Below the pieces are notes generated by a model. The model saw nothing but the letters and a program-made list of their open reading frames with translations, was not told the origin of the DNA and ran no database searches. From Bacillota bacterium (GTDB taxonomy: Bacteria > Bacillota > Clostridia > Acetivibrionales > JAFADI01): a DNA stretch of 64,000 nucleotides. The stretch is from positions 1 through 64,000 of the forward strand of contig JAFADI010000155.1 in the NCBI GenBank assembly GCA_023424965.1, read 5' to 3'. Shown piece after piece: positions 41,445 through 50,239 of the stretch. Each line of letters opens with the position of its first letter. Positions within the stretch are counted from its first letter, which is position 1. The translations under genes were made by a program, and so were the position numbers.

Positions 41445-42284
41445 ATGGAGGTAAAAAAAATTGGTGTTGTGGGTGCTGGAAAGATGGGCGCCATGATTAC
41501 ATTAGAAGCTGCCATAACCGGATACCAATTGGTATTACAGGATATTTTCCCGGAGAATTTGACAAAGGGAAAAGCTTTTATTGAAGTACAGCTGGATAAG
41601 AGGGTAAAGAGGGGAGAACTGTCAGAGCAGGCTGTTAAGGATATCCTTGGAAGAATTGCTTATACCATGGACTATGAAGGGTTTGAAGACATTGACATGG
41701 TTATGGAAGCAGTTGTGGAGGATATTAAAATTAAAAATGCTACATTATCAAAAGTGGATGAAATCTGTAAGCCGGAAGCAATCATTGTCACCAACACATC
41801 CTCACTGTCCATTTCAGTGCTGGCGAATGCAGTCAAACGTCAAGGACAATTTGCCGGAATGCACTTCTTTATATCACCCTCGAAGTTGGTTGAAGTAGTG
41901 AGGGGGTATTATACAGGGGATGATACAGTAAAGACAGCAATGGAAGTCGGCAGTAAGATGGGAAAGGTCTGTATCGAAGTCCATAAGGATACGCCGGGTT
42001 TTTTGGCTAACAGGATCTATACACCTTTGTTTATTGAAGCTTTCCGGGTATTCGAGGAAGGGATAGCATCCAAGGAGGATATCGATCTTGCAATGGAAAA
42101 TTCCTACTTGCCGATAGGTCCGTTTAAACTGGCAGATATTATCGGGCTGGATACGCTTATGAATGTGCTGCAATATTTCACACAGGAGCTTGGTCCTGAA
42201 TGGAATCCGCCACAGACTGTGAAAAGGCTTGTTAATGCTAAAAGATATGGAAGAAAGACGGGTAAGGGCTGGTATGAATATTGA
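41445..42284 (+). CDS. 3-hydroxyacyl-CoA-dehydrogenase-family protein with altered substrate loop
   Basis: The 279 residues have the usual fold: an N-terminal NAD-binding domain (IGVVGAGKMGAMI at 5-17) and a C-terminal helical domain. The catalytic residues are kept: Ser in VTNTSSLSIS, His in GMHFF, Glu in KLVEVV, Asn in FLANRIY. However the normally strict HFFNP-x-P-V-M-K-L loop is shortened by two residues and reads HFFISPSKL, and the NHPMGPLEL-type motif reads YLPIGPFKL. These loops surround the CoA/acyl substrate, so it may oxidise an unusual or CoA-free 3-hydroxy acid, as carnitine dehydrogenase does in the same superfamily. It lies 57 bases after the BKACE gene, whose product would use the resulting 3-oxo acid. 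Confidence 0.85.
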   Translation: MEVKKIGVVGAGKMGAMITLEAAITGYQLVLQDIFPENLTKGKAFIEVQLDKRVKRGELSEQAVKDILGRIAYTMDYEGFEDIDMVMEAVVEDIKIKNATLSKVDEICKPEAIIVTNTSSLSISVLANAVKRQGQFAGMHFFISPSKLVEVVRGYYTGDDTVKTAMEVGSKMGKVCIEVHKDTPGFLANRIYTPLFIEAFRVFEEGIASKEDIDLAMENSYLPIGPFKLADIIGLDTLMNVLQYFTQELGPEWNPPQTVKRLVNAKRYGRKTGKGWYEY

Positions 42285-42308
42285 TATATGAAGATCGAAA
42301 CAGGAGTT

Positions 42309-42362
42309 CAGATAACTATCAAAAGGACAGAGGGTACCCTCTGTCCTTTTGATAGTTATCTG
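42309..42362. repeat. 54-bp perfect palindrome between convergent genes
   Basis: The two 27-base arms, starting CAGATAACTATC and meeting at GGGT/ACCC, are exact reverse complements with no central spacer. It lies between the dehydrogenase gene and the convergent LysR gene and overlaps the last seven bases of the latter. As RNA it would give a hairpin of about 25 pairs on either strand and could act as a bidirectional terminator or processing site. Confidence 0.9.
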
Positions 42363-43270
42363 GATTGGAATCCATGAATGGTTTTCTTTGCGGATTCTAT
42401 AAAATCTTTGATCGATGGATTGGTATTTGAGGTTTTCCATAGGATCGAGATCGGGGATTCAAGTTCATGTTTGGTTGTTTCGTCCGGTTCGATCGGTATT
42501 AACCTCACTCCTTCCGGTGCAGAAAATTTTGCGGTTCGGGCAGTGATTGCAATACCGATATTGCTGTTGACCAGCATCAGCAAACTGTGGATGTTTGAGA
42601 TCACTGCTGCAACTTTGGGAATAAAACCGGCACTTTCACAAAGCTGATTGACATGAATCATGCCCAGGTTGTATATATCCGGCATAACCATGATGAAGGT
42701 ACACTCGGAAAGGTCTTTTATCCTCAAAGATGTACTGGTCGCCAACGGGTGGTTGGAACACATCGCTACATATAAAGGTTGGGACAAAAGCTTGCAGGAG
42801 GAAATACCGGAGATTTTTTCAGAATTATAGGTAAGCGTGTAAGCGCAATCGATTTCGTCCCTCAATAAATTATAAATTAAGCCTGACATACAGTTATCGC
42901 TGTATGTAATATGCGTTTTGGGGTTTCTGATAATAAAACTATTGATGATTTTAGGAAAGATATCATCGATAAGATCATTTAGAATACCCAGTCTAAGATG
43001 GAATTCATCAGTGGTAGAGCTGTTAAAATCATAAATGCACTTGTCGTACTCCGAGACTATTTTTTCAGCATGTCCAAGGAAGGTATTTCCAAAATTTGTA
43101 AGTTCAACAGATCTCTTTGTGCGAATGAACAGCTGACATCCCAATTCTTCTTCCAAACGGACGATCTGCCTGCTGAAAGCGGACTGGGAAAGGTACATTT
43201 GCTCAGCAGATTTTGTGAAATTAAGACTCTTTGCAAGAAGGAGGAAAGCCTTTAAATGCTTAATATCCAT
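42356..43270 (-). CDS. LysR-type transcriptional regulator
   Basis: This 304-residue LTTR has a winged helix-turn-helix at about 1-60 (MDIKHLKAFLLLAKSLNFTK, then LYLSQSAFSRQIVRLEEELG-like) and a periplasmic-binding-like effector domain. The start ATG at 43270 follows GAGGGGTGA. It is transcribed away from the second thiolase operon across a 336-base gap that holds repeat motifs suited to LTTR binding. It probably responds to a pathway intermediate and activates the 43607-53164 operon, and perhaps the 39230-42284 group too. Confidence 0.92.
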   Translation of the reverse strand: MDIKHLKAFLLLAKSLNFTKSAEQMYLSQSAFSRQIVRLEEELGCQLFIRTKRSVELTNFGNTFLGHAEKIVSEYDKCIYDFNSSTTDEFHLRLGILNDLIDDIFPKIINSFIIRNPKTHITYSDNCMSGLIYNLLRDEIDCAYTLTYNSEKISGISSCKLLSQPLYVAMCSNHPLATSTSLRIKDLSECTFIMVMPDIYNLGMIHVNQLCESAGFIPKVAAVISNIHSLLMLVNSNIGIAITARTAKFSAPEGVRLIPIEPDETTKHELESPISILWKTSNTNPSIKDFIESAKKTIHGFQSR

Positions 43271-43374
43271 TATCGTCACCCCTCTGCATTATGTGTATTT
43301 CTAACCGCTACTATCTCAATATTTTATCATCTTTTCAAAATACTCGTCAAATTATAATTTAAGATGGACTTATG

Positions 43375-43436
43375 CATTAAACAATTAATGAAATGTATCC
43401 TTTGCATTAGACAATAGTTTAACAATTAATTAAAAT
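43375..43436 (+). promoter_or_regulatory. Operator candidates in the lysR-thiolase divergent region
   Basis: CATTAAACAATTAATG (43375-43390) is a perfect dyad of six-base arms around ACAA, the size of an LTTR recognition site. CATTAGACAATA (43405-43416), 30 bp on, is a variant of the motif at 39076 and 55542. GCATTA-R-ACAAT occurs twice (43374 and 43404). A TAAAAT box at 43431-43436 could be a -10. Nothing else is supported between 43271 and 43606. Confidence 0.5.
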
Positions 43437-43606
43437 TAACCTATCCGGACAGTTCAGAAATACTCTACTTGGCTGCGCATGCCTTTGCTTTTACATTTTA
43501 TGCATTATGTGATTTTAAACTCTTTACAGTAAACTCTTAATTTAGTAAAAGGTTTCTTGCATTTGTAAATAAATATGAATTTATAAACAGAAGGGGTCTA
43601 ATAACA

Positions 43607-44776
43607 ATGAGAGAAGCAGTTATTATTTCGGCGGTTCGTACTCCTGTCGGAAAAGCAAGGGGTACGCTGGCAGGCGTACCGGCGGCTGATCTGGGTGCAT
43701 TGGTGATTCGGGAGGCGGTAAAGCGTGCACGGATTGATCCAGCTGAGATAGAGGATGTATTTTTTGGCAACCTTATGGCAAATGAGTATGCAAATATCGG
43801 CAGAGTTGCAGCTCTGGGGGCAGGCCTTCCTTATTCCGTGCCTGCGGTCATGATGGACCGCCAGTGTGGTTCATCACTGACTACCTTCGGTCTTGCTGCA
43901 ATGATGATTGAAGGGGGACATGCAGACGTACTGGTATCGGCAGGGGCGGAAAGTGACTCAAGAAGAACCTATGTCATGGAAAAACCAACTGCAGCCTATT
44001 CGATAGTACCTCCGCAGTGGGCAGATATAAAATCAGCCTATGAACCGGAAGATTGTATCACTATGGGCCTTACAGCAGAAAATCTTGCCGAAAAGTACGG
44101 AATTACCAGAGAAGACTGTGATGCCTTTTCCGTTCAAAGCCACAAGAAAGCATTTGCCGCATGGGAGGCCGGATATTTCAAAGAACAGATCATTCCCGTT
44201 GAAGTATCCCCGGGTAAAGGAAAAACAGCCTTCATTGACAGAGACGAGCCTGTTCGCAGCAATTGCAGCATGGAAACCCTGGCTAAGCTGCCGCCGGTAT
44301 TTAAAAAAGACGGGATAGTAACTGCCGGTAACAGCTCTCCAATGAGCGACGGCGCCGGTGCTGCCGTCCTTATGGAAAAAGAGAAGGCTAAATCCCTGGG
44401 CTTGCCTATCCTTGGGAAATTTGCCGGGTTTGCCAGTGTTGGACTCGATCCCAAATATATGGGATATGGTCCGGTTGAGGCTACAAAGAAGCTGCTGAAA
44501 AAGAAGGGCATGACCCTGAAGGACATCGACCTGATTGAGATGAACGAGGCTTTTGCGGCCCAGTCAATCGCCTGTATAAATGGGCTGGATATGGATACGG
44601 CCAAATTGAATGTCAACGGCGGAGCAATCGCTTTAGGTCACCCACTGGGTGGGACTGGAGCCGTACTGGTCGCCAAAATGGTTTACGAACTGAACAGAAG
44701 AGGCCTGGAAAGAGGGTTGATTACCTTCTGTGTCGGCGGTGGGCAGGGCGTTGCTGCTTTGATCGAAAGGGAGTAA
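43607..44776 (+). CDS. Thiolase (acetyl-CoA acetyltransferase family), second copy
   Basis: This 389-residue thiolase has C87 (MDRQCGSS), H345 (LGHPLGGTGA) and C375 (FCVGGGQG) in place. It differs clearly from the thiolase at 39230 in the loop around the first Cys (DRQCGSSLTTF against NKVCGSGLRAV) and in lacking a typical Met-rich acetyl-specific loop, so another 3-oxoacyl-CoA substrate is possible. It is the first gene of a tandem run of eight genes (to 53164), directly followed by CoA-transferase subunits. The ribosome-binding site is GAAGGGG. Confidence 0.93.
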   Translation: MREAVIISAVRTPVGKARGTLAGVPAADLGALVIREAVKRARIDPAEIEDVFFGNLMANEYANIGRVAALGAGLPYSVPAVMMDRQCGSSLTTFGLAAMMIEGGHADVLVSAGAESDSRRTYVMEKPTAAYSIVPPQWADIKSAYEPEDCITMGLTAENLAEKYGITREDCDAFSVQSHKKAFAAWEAGYFKEQIIPVEVSPGKGKTAFIDRDEPVRSNCSMETLAKLPPVFKKDGIVTAGNSSPMSDGAGAAVLMEKEKAKSLGLPILGKFAGFASVGLDPKYMGYGPVEATKKLLKKKGMTLKDIDLIEMNEAFAAQSIACINGLDMDTAKLNVNGGAIALGHPLGGTGAVLVAKMVYELNRRGLERGLITFCVGGGQGVAALIERE

Positions 44777-44788
44777 TGGAGGGAGATT

Positions 44789-45454
44789 ATGAGTAACATC
44801 AGCAAATTGGTAAGTAAAAATGAAATCATGAAGCTATTTAAGGACAATTTGACAATAATGTGCGGAGGCTTCGCCAATAAAGGCAATCCCGATAAACTGA
44901 TTGATATGGTGGTGGAATCCGGGATTCAGAATTTGACCCTTATATCCAACGACGCAGGTGATCCGGATCTCACCATTGGCAGATTTGTCAGAAGCGGCCA
45001 GGCAAAAAAACTTATTGCGTCACATGTTGGAATGAATCCGGAACTGGGGCAAGCGGTACTGGCCGGAAAAATGGAACTGGAGCTTTGTCCTCAAGGCACA
45101 CTTGCAGAGAGAATCCGATGCGGTGGAACCGGATTGGGGGGTGTACTGATAAAGACAGGAATCGGAACAGTGATTGAAGAAGGGAAGCGGAAGCTGGAAG
45201 TAAACGGGCAGACCTACTTGCTTGAATTGCCGCTGACAGCGGATATTGCGCTGGTAAAGGCATTTAAAGCGGATACCCTTGGTAACCTGGTTTTTAAGGG
45301 AACACAGAGAAATTTCAATCCCCTGGTGGCGATGGCGGGGAAGACCGTTATTGTTGAAGCGGAAGAAATTGTACCCGTTGGCAGTCTGGAGATGGATGAA
45401 ATTGTGACGCCCAGCATATTTGTTTCCATGATCTGGGACAACAAGGAGGAGTAG
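44789..45454 (+). CDS. atoD: CoA transferase subunit A (AtoD/ScoA type)
   Basis: The 221-residue alpha subunit of a family I 3-oxoacid CoA transferase carries the glycine-rich CoA motif MCGGFANKGNP near 24-34 and conserved HVGMNPE and PQGTLAERIRCGGTGLGG stretches. With the next gene product it moves CoA between acetoacetate (or another 3-oxo acid) and an acyl-CoA such as acetyl- or butyryl-CoA. In a cluster with BKACE, which releases acetoacetate, it would activate that acetoacetate for thiolysis. It is twelve bases after the thiolase and four bases before subunit B. Confidence 0.93.
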   Translation: MSNISKLVSKNEIMKLFKDNLTIMCGGFANKGNPDKLIDMVVESGIQNLTLISNDAGDPDLTIGRFVRSGQAKKLIASHVGMNPELGQAVLAGKMELELCPQGTLAERIRCGGTGLGGVLIKTGIGTVIEEGKRKLEVNGQTYLLELPLTADIALVKAFKADTLGNLVFKGTQRNFNPLVAMAGKTVIVEAEEIVPVGSLEMDEIVTPSIFVSMIWDNKEE

Positions 45455-45458
45455 AAAT

Positions 45459-46103
45459 ATGCCAATAGACATTAAAGAAAAAATAGCACGAAAGGTCGCC
45501 GGTTTCTTCAAACCTGGGGATGTTGTGAATCTGGGCATAGGGATTCCTACGATGGTAGGAAATTTTATTGAAGAAGGGGTATGGCTGCACACGGAAAATG
45601 GGTTGTTAGGCTATGGCCCTGCACCTGAAAAAGGAAAAGAAAGTGAATATCTCACCGGTGCAGGTGCACAGTATTTGACGGCATTTCCCGGCGCGGCTGC
45701 CTTTGACAGTGCAACCAGCTTTGCAATCATTCGTGGAGGGCACCTTACCGCGACAGTACTTGGAGCGCTGGAAGTTGATGTAAAAGGAAACATAGCAAAC
45801 TGGAGCAGGCCTGGCGTTATTGTGGGCATGGGGGGCGCTATGGACCTGGTCAATGGTGCTAAGAATGTTATTGTTGCAATGGAGCACACCGCAAAAGGCG
45901 GAAAACATAAGATACTGGAAAACTGTGGTCTTCCCTTGACCGGTGCCGGAGTTGTAACAAAAATTGTAACAGAGTTATGCGTCATCGATGTGATGAAAGA
46001 AGGACTGGTTTTAAAAGAGATAGGGGATGGAGTCACACTGGAAGAAATTTATGAAAAAACAGGAGCGAAGCTGATTGTTCCTGATCACGTTGAAATAATG
46101 TAG
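45459..46103 (+). CDS. atoA: CoA transferase subunit B (AtoA/ScoB type)
   Basis: The 214-residue beta subunit has the catalytic glutamate E46 in the TENGLLGYGP motif (family consensus S/T-ENG-x-x-G), which forms the enzyme-CoA thioester. VNLGIGIPTMV near 23-33 and GMGGAMDLVNGAKNV near 125-140 are family marks. It is the partner of the preceding subunit; the four-base spacing implies coupled translation. Acetoacetate, succinate or butyrate types cannot be told apart from sequence here; context favours acetoacetate. Confidence 0.94.
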   Translation: MPIDIKEKIARKVAGFFKPGDVVNLGIGIPTMVGNFIEEGVWLHTENGLLGYGPAPEKGKESEYLTGAGAQYLTAFPGAAAFDSATSFAIIRGGHLTATVLGALEVDVKGNIANWSRPGVIVGMGGAMDLVNGAKNVIVAMEHTAKGGKHKILENCGLPLTGAGVVTKIVTELCVIDVMKEGLVLKEIGDGVTLEEIYEKTGAKLIVPDHVEIM

Positions 46104-46116
46104 AGGGTGGTACTCA

Positions 46117-47346
46117 ATGAATTTTGAACAAAAAAGATGGAAGCATATGATTGCAGCGCTGGCGCTGGCTCTATGCGCGGGTATCGGATACACCTGGAGC
46201 GTATTCCAGAAACCCTTGATGGAACATTTTCAATGGGGAATACAGTCGATTTCGTTGACCTTCACCATACAGATTCTGGTTTCTACTCTTTTGCCTGTTT
46301 TCCTTGGAAAATATCAGAAAATCCTGGGTGTAAAAAATTATCTGAGGATTGGAATCGCAATCTATGTATCTGGTCTGGTGGCAACCATGTTTACAAACTC
46401 GATTGGGTATCTGTATCTGATTTATGGGGTTGTCGTGGGGACCGGGATCGGTATGCTGTATCCCTGTCTGATGGCATACGGCGGCAGGCTGTTCCCGGAT
46501 AAAACCGGTATGGCGGCAGGATTAATGGCCTGTGCCTATGGCGGTGGTTCTATTATCTGGGCACCCTTATCTGCGTACTTTATTGGCAGGCAAGGTGTGC
46601 TCCCGGTGTTTGGATTATTCGCGGCAATATTTGCATTGGTGATGATACCCTTCTCCTTCTTGATGAATGATGTGCCGGAGGATTTCAGGGGCGAGGAGAA
46701 GAAAAATGCGAAAGTCGGAAGGAAGGTAACTGCATCAGAGGATTATACCTGGAGAGAAATGCTCAAGACCGCACGATACCATATCATCGTCATTGTGCTG
46801 ACACTGGGGGCAACCGCGGGTTTGATGATTATGGGCCATGCTTCAACAATCCTGCAGGAGGTGCAGAACTTTACTCCGGAAAAGGCGGCTTATATCCTTG
46901 GTTTTATTTCGATTTTCAACGCCTTTGGGCGGTTGGCTTTCGGGTATATTTCCGACAAGCTTGGCAGGTATACCGTAATGCTGCTGCTGTTTACCGTGAT
47001 AGGCGGATCAATGGTATTACTGACAATATCCGGCGGAGTCATCTTTGTAACTGCTCTTTTTGCCATCAGTGCCTGCTACGGGGGTTTTACTTCGATGTTC
47101 TCACCGATCTGTGCAGACAATTTCGGAATCAAAAATCTGGCGGTCAACTACAGCTTTCTATACGTGGCCTACGGATTTGCCGGTGTTATTGGACCTCAGC
47201 TGGCGGCGAACACAAAAGCTGCAGGCGGCGGATATAACCTGGCATTTATGACGGTAGCCGTGATGAGCCTTATAGGAATTGGTCTGACAGTGTTCCTTAT
47301 GACCGGCTTGAGTAAAAGTAAAAAAGAGGTTAGCACCGCTCAGTAA
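46117..47346 (+). CDS. MFS transporter, oxalate/formate antiporter (OFA) family
   Basis: The 409-residue transporter has twelve predicted helices. Family traits are an N-terminal GIGYTWSVFQKPL segment, the LIYGVVVGTGIGMLYPCL helix and the central loop with basic residues before RYHIIVIVLTLGATAGLMIMG. OFA-family members exchange small carboxylates across the membrane. In this operon it most likely imports the pathway substrate or exports an acid end product. It starts 13 bases after the CoA transferase. A short gap (47347-47448) without a gene separates it from the electron-transfer genes. Confidence 0.87.
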   Translation: MNFEQKRWKHMIAALALALCAGIGYTWSVFQKPLMEHFQWGIQSISLTFTIQILVSTLLPVFLGKYQKILGVKNYLRIGIAIYVSGLVATMFTNSIGYLYLIYGVVVGTGIGMLYPCLMAYGGRLFPDKTGMAAGLMACAYGGGSIIWAPLSAYFIGRQGVLPVFGLFAAIFALVMIPFSFLMNDVPEDFRGEEKKNAKVGRKVTASEDYTWREMLKTARYHIIVIVLTLGATAGLMIMGHASTILQEVQNFTPEKAAYILGFISIFNAFGRLAFGYISDKLGRYTVMLLLFTVIGGSMVLLTISGGVIFVTALFAISACYGGFTSMFSPICADNFGIKNLAVNYSFLYVAYGFAGVIGPQLAANTKAAGGGYNLAFMTVAVMSLIGIGLTVFLMTGLSKSKKEVSTAQ

Positions 47347-47448
47347 ATCGAACTACAGGCTTCCTAACGAAGAAGGATGAAAAGAGAATCAGCCCTGGCA
47401 GACCTAAAAGGTGTCTGTACAGAGTTGAGGCACTAGGGGGATTCGCGC

Positions 47449-49533
47449 TTGAAAAAGATAGGATTGAATATTGACGGATATAGAATTGAAGCTGTAGAAG
47501 GACAGAATCTCTTGAAGGCGGCATTGGATGCAGGAATCTACATTCCTCATCTTTGCTACCATCCGACGCTGACTCCGCAGGGTGGATGCAAGCTTTGTTC
47601 CATAGAAATCGAAGGACATGAGGGAATTGTCCAGTCTTGTGAAACTATTGTCAAAGAGGGCATGGTTGTGAAAACCAAAACAGACAAGGTGAAGCAGCTT
47701 CGCCGGGTTGCTCTGGAGCTTCTGCTGGCAAGCCACCCCAAGGATTGCACCTCCTGCGATAAGTATCTGAAGTGTGAACTGCAGGCTTTGATGCAGTATA
47801 TGGGAGTAACTCATTCACGTCTCCGTGAAATTGACAAAGAAAATACGAGAGTTGCCATTTCGGACAATCTTATTCAAAAGGAAATGTTCAGATGCATCCA
47901 GTGCGGGCGTTGCATCCGGGCCTGTGAAGAACTGCGTGGTGTAGGAGCCCTGCGCTACAATAAGAAGGATGGAGAAACCTATGTAAGCACCAGGGATGAC
48001 AAACCTTTATCGGAAACAGACTGCCGATTCTGCGGAGCATGTGTGGAAGTCTGCCCGACAGGAGCAATTCAGGACACCAAGGGTGTTTTTTCAAAGGTCT
48101 CTCCAAGAAATAGGGCACTAACTCCGTGCAAGGACAAATGTCCGGCGCATACGGATATTCCGGCATATGTCAGATTGGTGGAGCAAGGCAACTACAGTGG
48201 TGCGGTCTCCGTTTTCCGCGAAAAACTAACTTTTCCGCATTCGCTGGGATATATATGTACACATTCGTGCGAATCAGGATGTAAGCGGCGTTATGTGAAC
48301 GAAGCGGTTTCCATTAGAGAAATCAAAAAGTTTGCAGTAGAAAACGACAGGGAGGAGAGCTGGAAAAAGAGAGCTTTTCACTGCCCTCCAACAGGTAAAA
48401 AAGTTGCAGTTATCGGTGGCGGGCCTTGTGGAATGACAGCTGCATACTATCTTGCCAAAAAAGGCCATGAAGTGACCGTATTTGAGCGTCAGCCTCTGGC
48501 GGGCGGAATGTTGTCCTATGGCATTCCTAAATACAGACTTCCACAGGAAATCGTCAACAAAGAAGTGGACATTCTGAAAGAGGCCGGTATCAAAATTAAA
48601 CCAGGTGTAAGCATTAAGTCCCTGGAAGAACTAAAAGGAAAGGGTTCCGATGCAATCCTGGTGGCCGTGGGAGCACAGAAAGGCAAACGTCCTCCTGTTT
48701 TTTGCAAAGACTGGAAGAATGCCTATGATGCGGTAGAGTTCTGCAGACTTGCCAATGAAGGGAACCTTCCGAAGCTTGGGGAAACCTTGACCGTGTACGG
48801 GGGAGGAAACGTCGCTTTCGATTGCGCAAGGACGGCAAAAAAGAGCGGTGTTCCAGTGGTCAGAGTGGTTTGTATGGAACCTCGCAGTGAAATGCTGGCG
48901 GATGCGGAGGAAATTTCCTGCGCCCTGGAAGAGGGCATTGAGATTCTGAACAGTAAATCAATCCTGGGCATCGATGAAATTGAAAAAAATGTACGTTCAT
49001 TAAAAATGATCGACGTTATCAGCTTTTCTTTTGGAGAAAAGGGACTTGAGATGCTGACCCGGGAAGGCTCCGAGACTGTTCTGAAAACTGACTCATTGAT
49101 TTTTGCAACCGGCCAGCAGCCTGATCTTAAGGAGGATTTTGGCGTTGAATTGTACCGCGGCAGCTTTATCAAGACGGATAATGACCTTCAGACAAGTGAG
49201 GATGGAGTTTTTGCAGCAGGAGATGCCATCTATGGCACAAAGTCTGTGGTGGAAGCCATTGCATCCGGACGGCAGGCGGCGGTGAATATCGACAGGTATT
49301 TGGACGGCGACGGTAATATCGAAGAAAACCTGTATGACAGGGTAAAGCCTGATCAAAAAATCGGCATCCTTGAAGGGTTTTCAAGGATGAATAGAACAGA
49401 ACAGCTATGCGGCGAATGCGATGCAAAGACAGAGGCAAGCCGCTGTCTGCAATGTGACCTGAGGCTGGATATTGAAAAAGTGAAATTTTGGGTTGATGAA
49501 CACTATAAGCAGGTGAAGGAGGTGAGGGAATGA
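47449..49533 (+). CDS. Iron-sulfur / GltD-type NAD(P)H oxidoreductase fusion
   Basis: The 694 residues combine two modules. The N-terminal 220 residues resemble the NuoG/HydA head: a [2Fe-2S] ferredoxin domain (CYHPTLTPQGGCKLC), a His/Cys cluster motif region (HPKDCTSCDKYLKC) and two [4Fe-4S] motifs (CIQCGRCIRAC and CRFCGACVEVCP). The rest is a GltD-like flavoprotein with CPAHTDIPAYV and CTHSCESGCKR cysteines, an FAD fold (VAVIGGGPCGMTAAYYL), and an NAD(P) fold (VYGGGNVAFDCARTA). It should pass electrons between NAD(P)H, FAD and ferredoxin-like partners. Start TTG 47449 after AGGGGGA. Its stop overlaps the next gene, and a flavoprotein reductase follows, a likely partner. Confidence 0.9.
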   Translation: MKKIGLNIDGYRIEAVEGQNLLKAALDAGIYIPHLCYHPTLTPQGGCKLCSIEIEGHEGIVQSCETIVKEGMVVKTKTDKVKQLRRVALELLLASHPKDCTSCDKYLKCELQALMQYMGVTHSRLREIDKENTRVAISDNLIQKEMFRCIQCGRCIRACEELRGVGALRYNKKDGETYVSTRDDKPLSETDCRFCGACVEVCPTGAIQDTKGVFSKVSPRNRALTPCKDKCPAHTDIPAYVRLVEQGNYSGAVSVFREKLTFPHSLGYICTHSCESGCKRRYVNEAVSIREIKKFAVENDREESWKKRAFHCPPTGKKVAVIGGGPCGMTAAYYLAKKGHEVTVFERQPLAGGMLSYGIPKYRLPQEIVNKEVDILKEAGIKIKPGVSIKSLEELKGKGSDAILVAVGAQKGKRPPVFCKDWKNAYDAVEFCRLANEGNLPKLGETLTVYGGGNVAFDCARTAKKSGVPVVRVVCMEPRSEMLADAEEISCALEEGIEILNSKSILGIDEIEKNVRSLKMIDVISFSFGEKGLEMLTREGSETVLKTDSLIFATGQQPDLKEDFGVELYRGSFIKTDNDLQTSEDGVFAAGDAIYGTKSVVEAIASGRQAAVNIDRYLDGDGNIEENLYDRVKPDQKIGILEGFSRMNRTEQLCGECDAKTEASRCLQCDLRLDIEKVKFWVDEHYKQVKEVRE

Positions 49534-50192
49534 TCTGTGACAGAAAAGACAATATCCTTCCACACTTGAATGAAGAATCATTCTCTACAGGGAATTCCTG
49601 TGTGGTTGATTTTTCTAAAATGCTGATGGACACAGCCCGAAGGGAATCCTGCGGAGAGTGCGTGCTCTGCAGGGAAGGAACCTGGCAGGTTTATGAAATT
49701 ATCAAAGACATCACCGAAGGTAAGGCTGAAAATGAAGATTTGGAGCTGCTGAATGAGCTCCTGGAAATCATGAGGAGTAACGCAGGCTGTGAAATGACCG
49801 CAATGGTCTCTTCACGCTGCCTCCAGTTGTTGACTGATTATCAAAATGAATGGAATCTTCACATCCGTCGGAAGAGATGTACAAACCTGATATGCAAGGC
49901 ATCCTTTACCGTGTATATAGATCCTGAGACCTGCGACGGATGCGGAAAATGTGCGGGTATCTGCCCTCAGGCAGCTATTGCCGGAGGGAGTGCAATGATT
50001 CATGTTGTCAGCAACGAGCTTTGTGATAAATGCTTGCTTTGCGCAGATGTTTGTCCACAGGGCTCCGTCAAAAAAGCAGGAGCCTCAAAACCGAAAGTGC
50101 CGGCGGAACCGGTGCCTGTGGGAAGCTTTATCACAGTGTCGGGCGGAGGTGAAGAGAGTACGGCAATGAGACGGCGACGTCGTGCAGAATAA
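49530..50192 (+). CDS. NuoF C-terminal-like iron-sulfur protein with 2[4Fe-4S] ferredoxin domain
   Basis: The 220 residues start where a NuoF/HydB protein would have its [4Fe-4S] domain (ESCGECVLCREGTWQ near 40-53 and a later Cys in SNAGCEMTA), then add a two-cluster ferredoxin domain (CDGCGKCAGICPQA near 138 and CDKCLLCADVCPQG near 170). The entire NADH- and FMN-binding part of NuoF is absent, so it cannot itself oxidise NADH. It overlaps the preceding gene by four bases (ATGA) and probably relays electrons from that GltD-type subunit to the flavoprotein encoded next. The Arg-rich tail (MRRRRRAE) is unusual. Confidence 0.85.
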   Translation: MICDRKDNILPHLNEESFSTGNSCVVDFSKMLMDTARRESCGECVLCREGTWQVYEIIKDITEGKAENEDLELLNELLEIMRSNAGCEMTAMVSSRCLQLLTDYQNEWNLHIRRKRCTNLICKASFTVYIDPETCDGCGKCAGICPQAAIAGGSAMIHVVSNELCDKCLLCADVCPQGSVKKAGASKPKVPAEPVPVGSFITVSGGGEESTAMRRRRRAE

Positions 50193-50239
50193 CATAATAT
50201 CCAGGCTTTAATTAAAATTTAAATGAGGGGGATTTTAGT

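Noticed and set aside
40494..42284. Lysine fermentation (kce/kdd) cluster
   Set aside because: The BKACE gene alone suggested it, but aminomutase, 3,5-diaminohexanoate dehydrogenase and ammonia-lyase genes are absent and the dehydrogenase is of the hydroxyacyl type.
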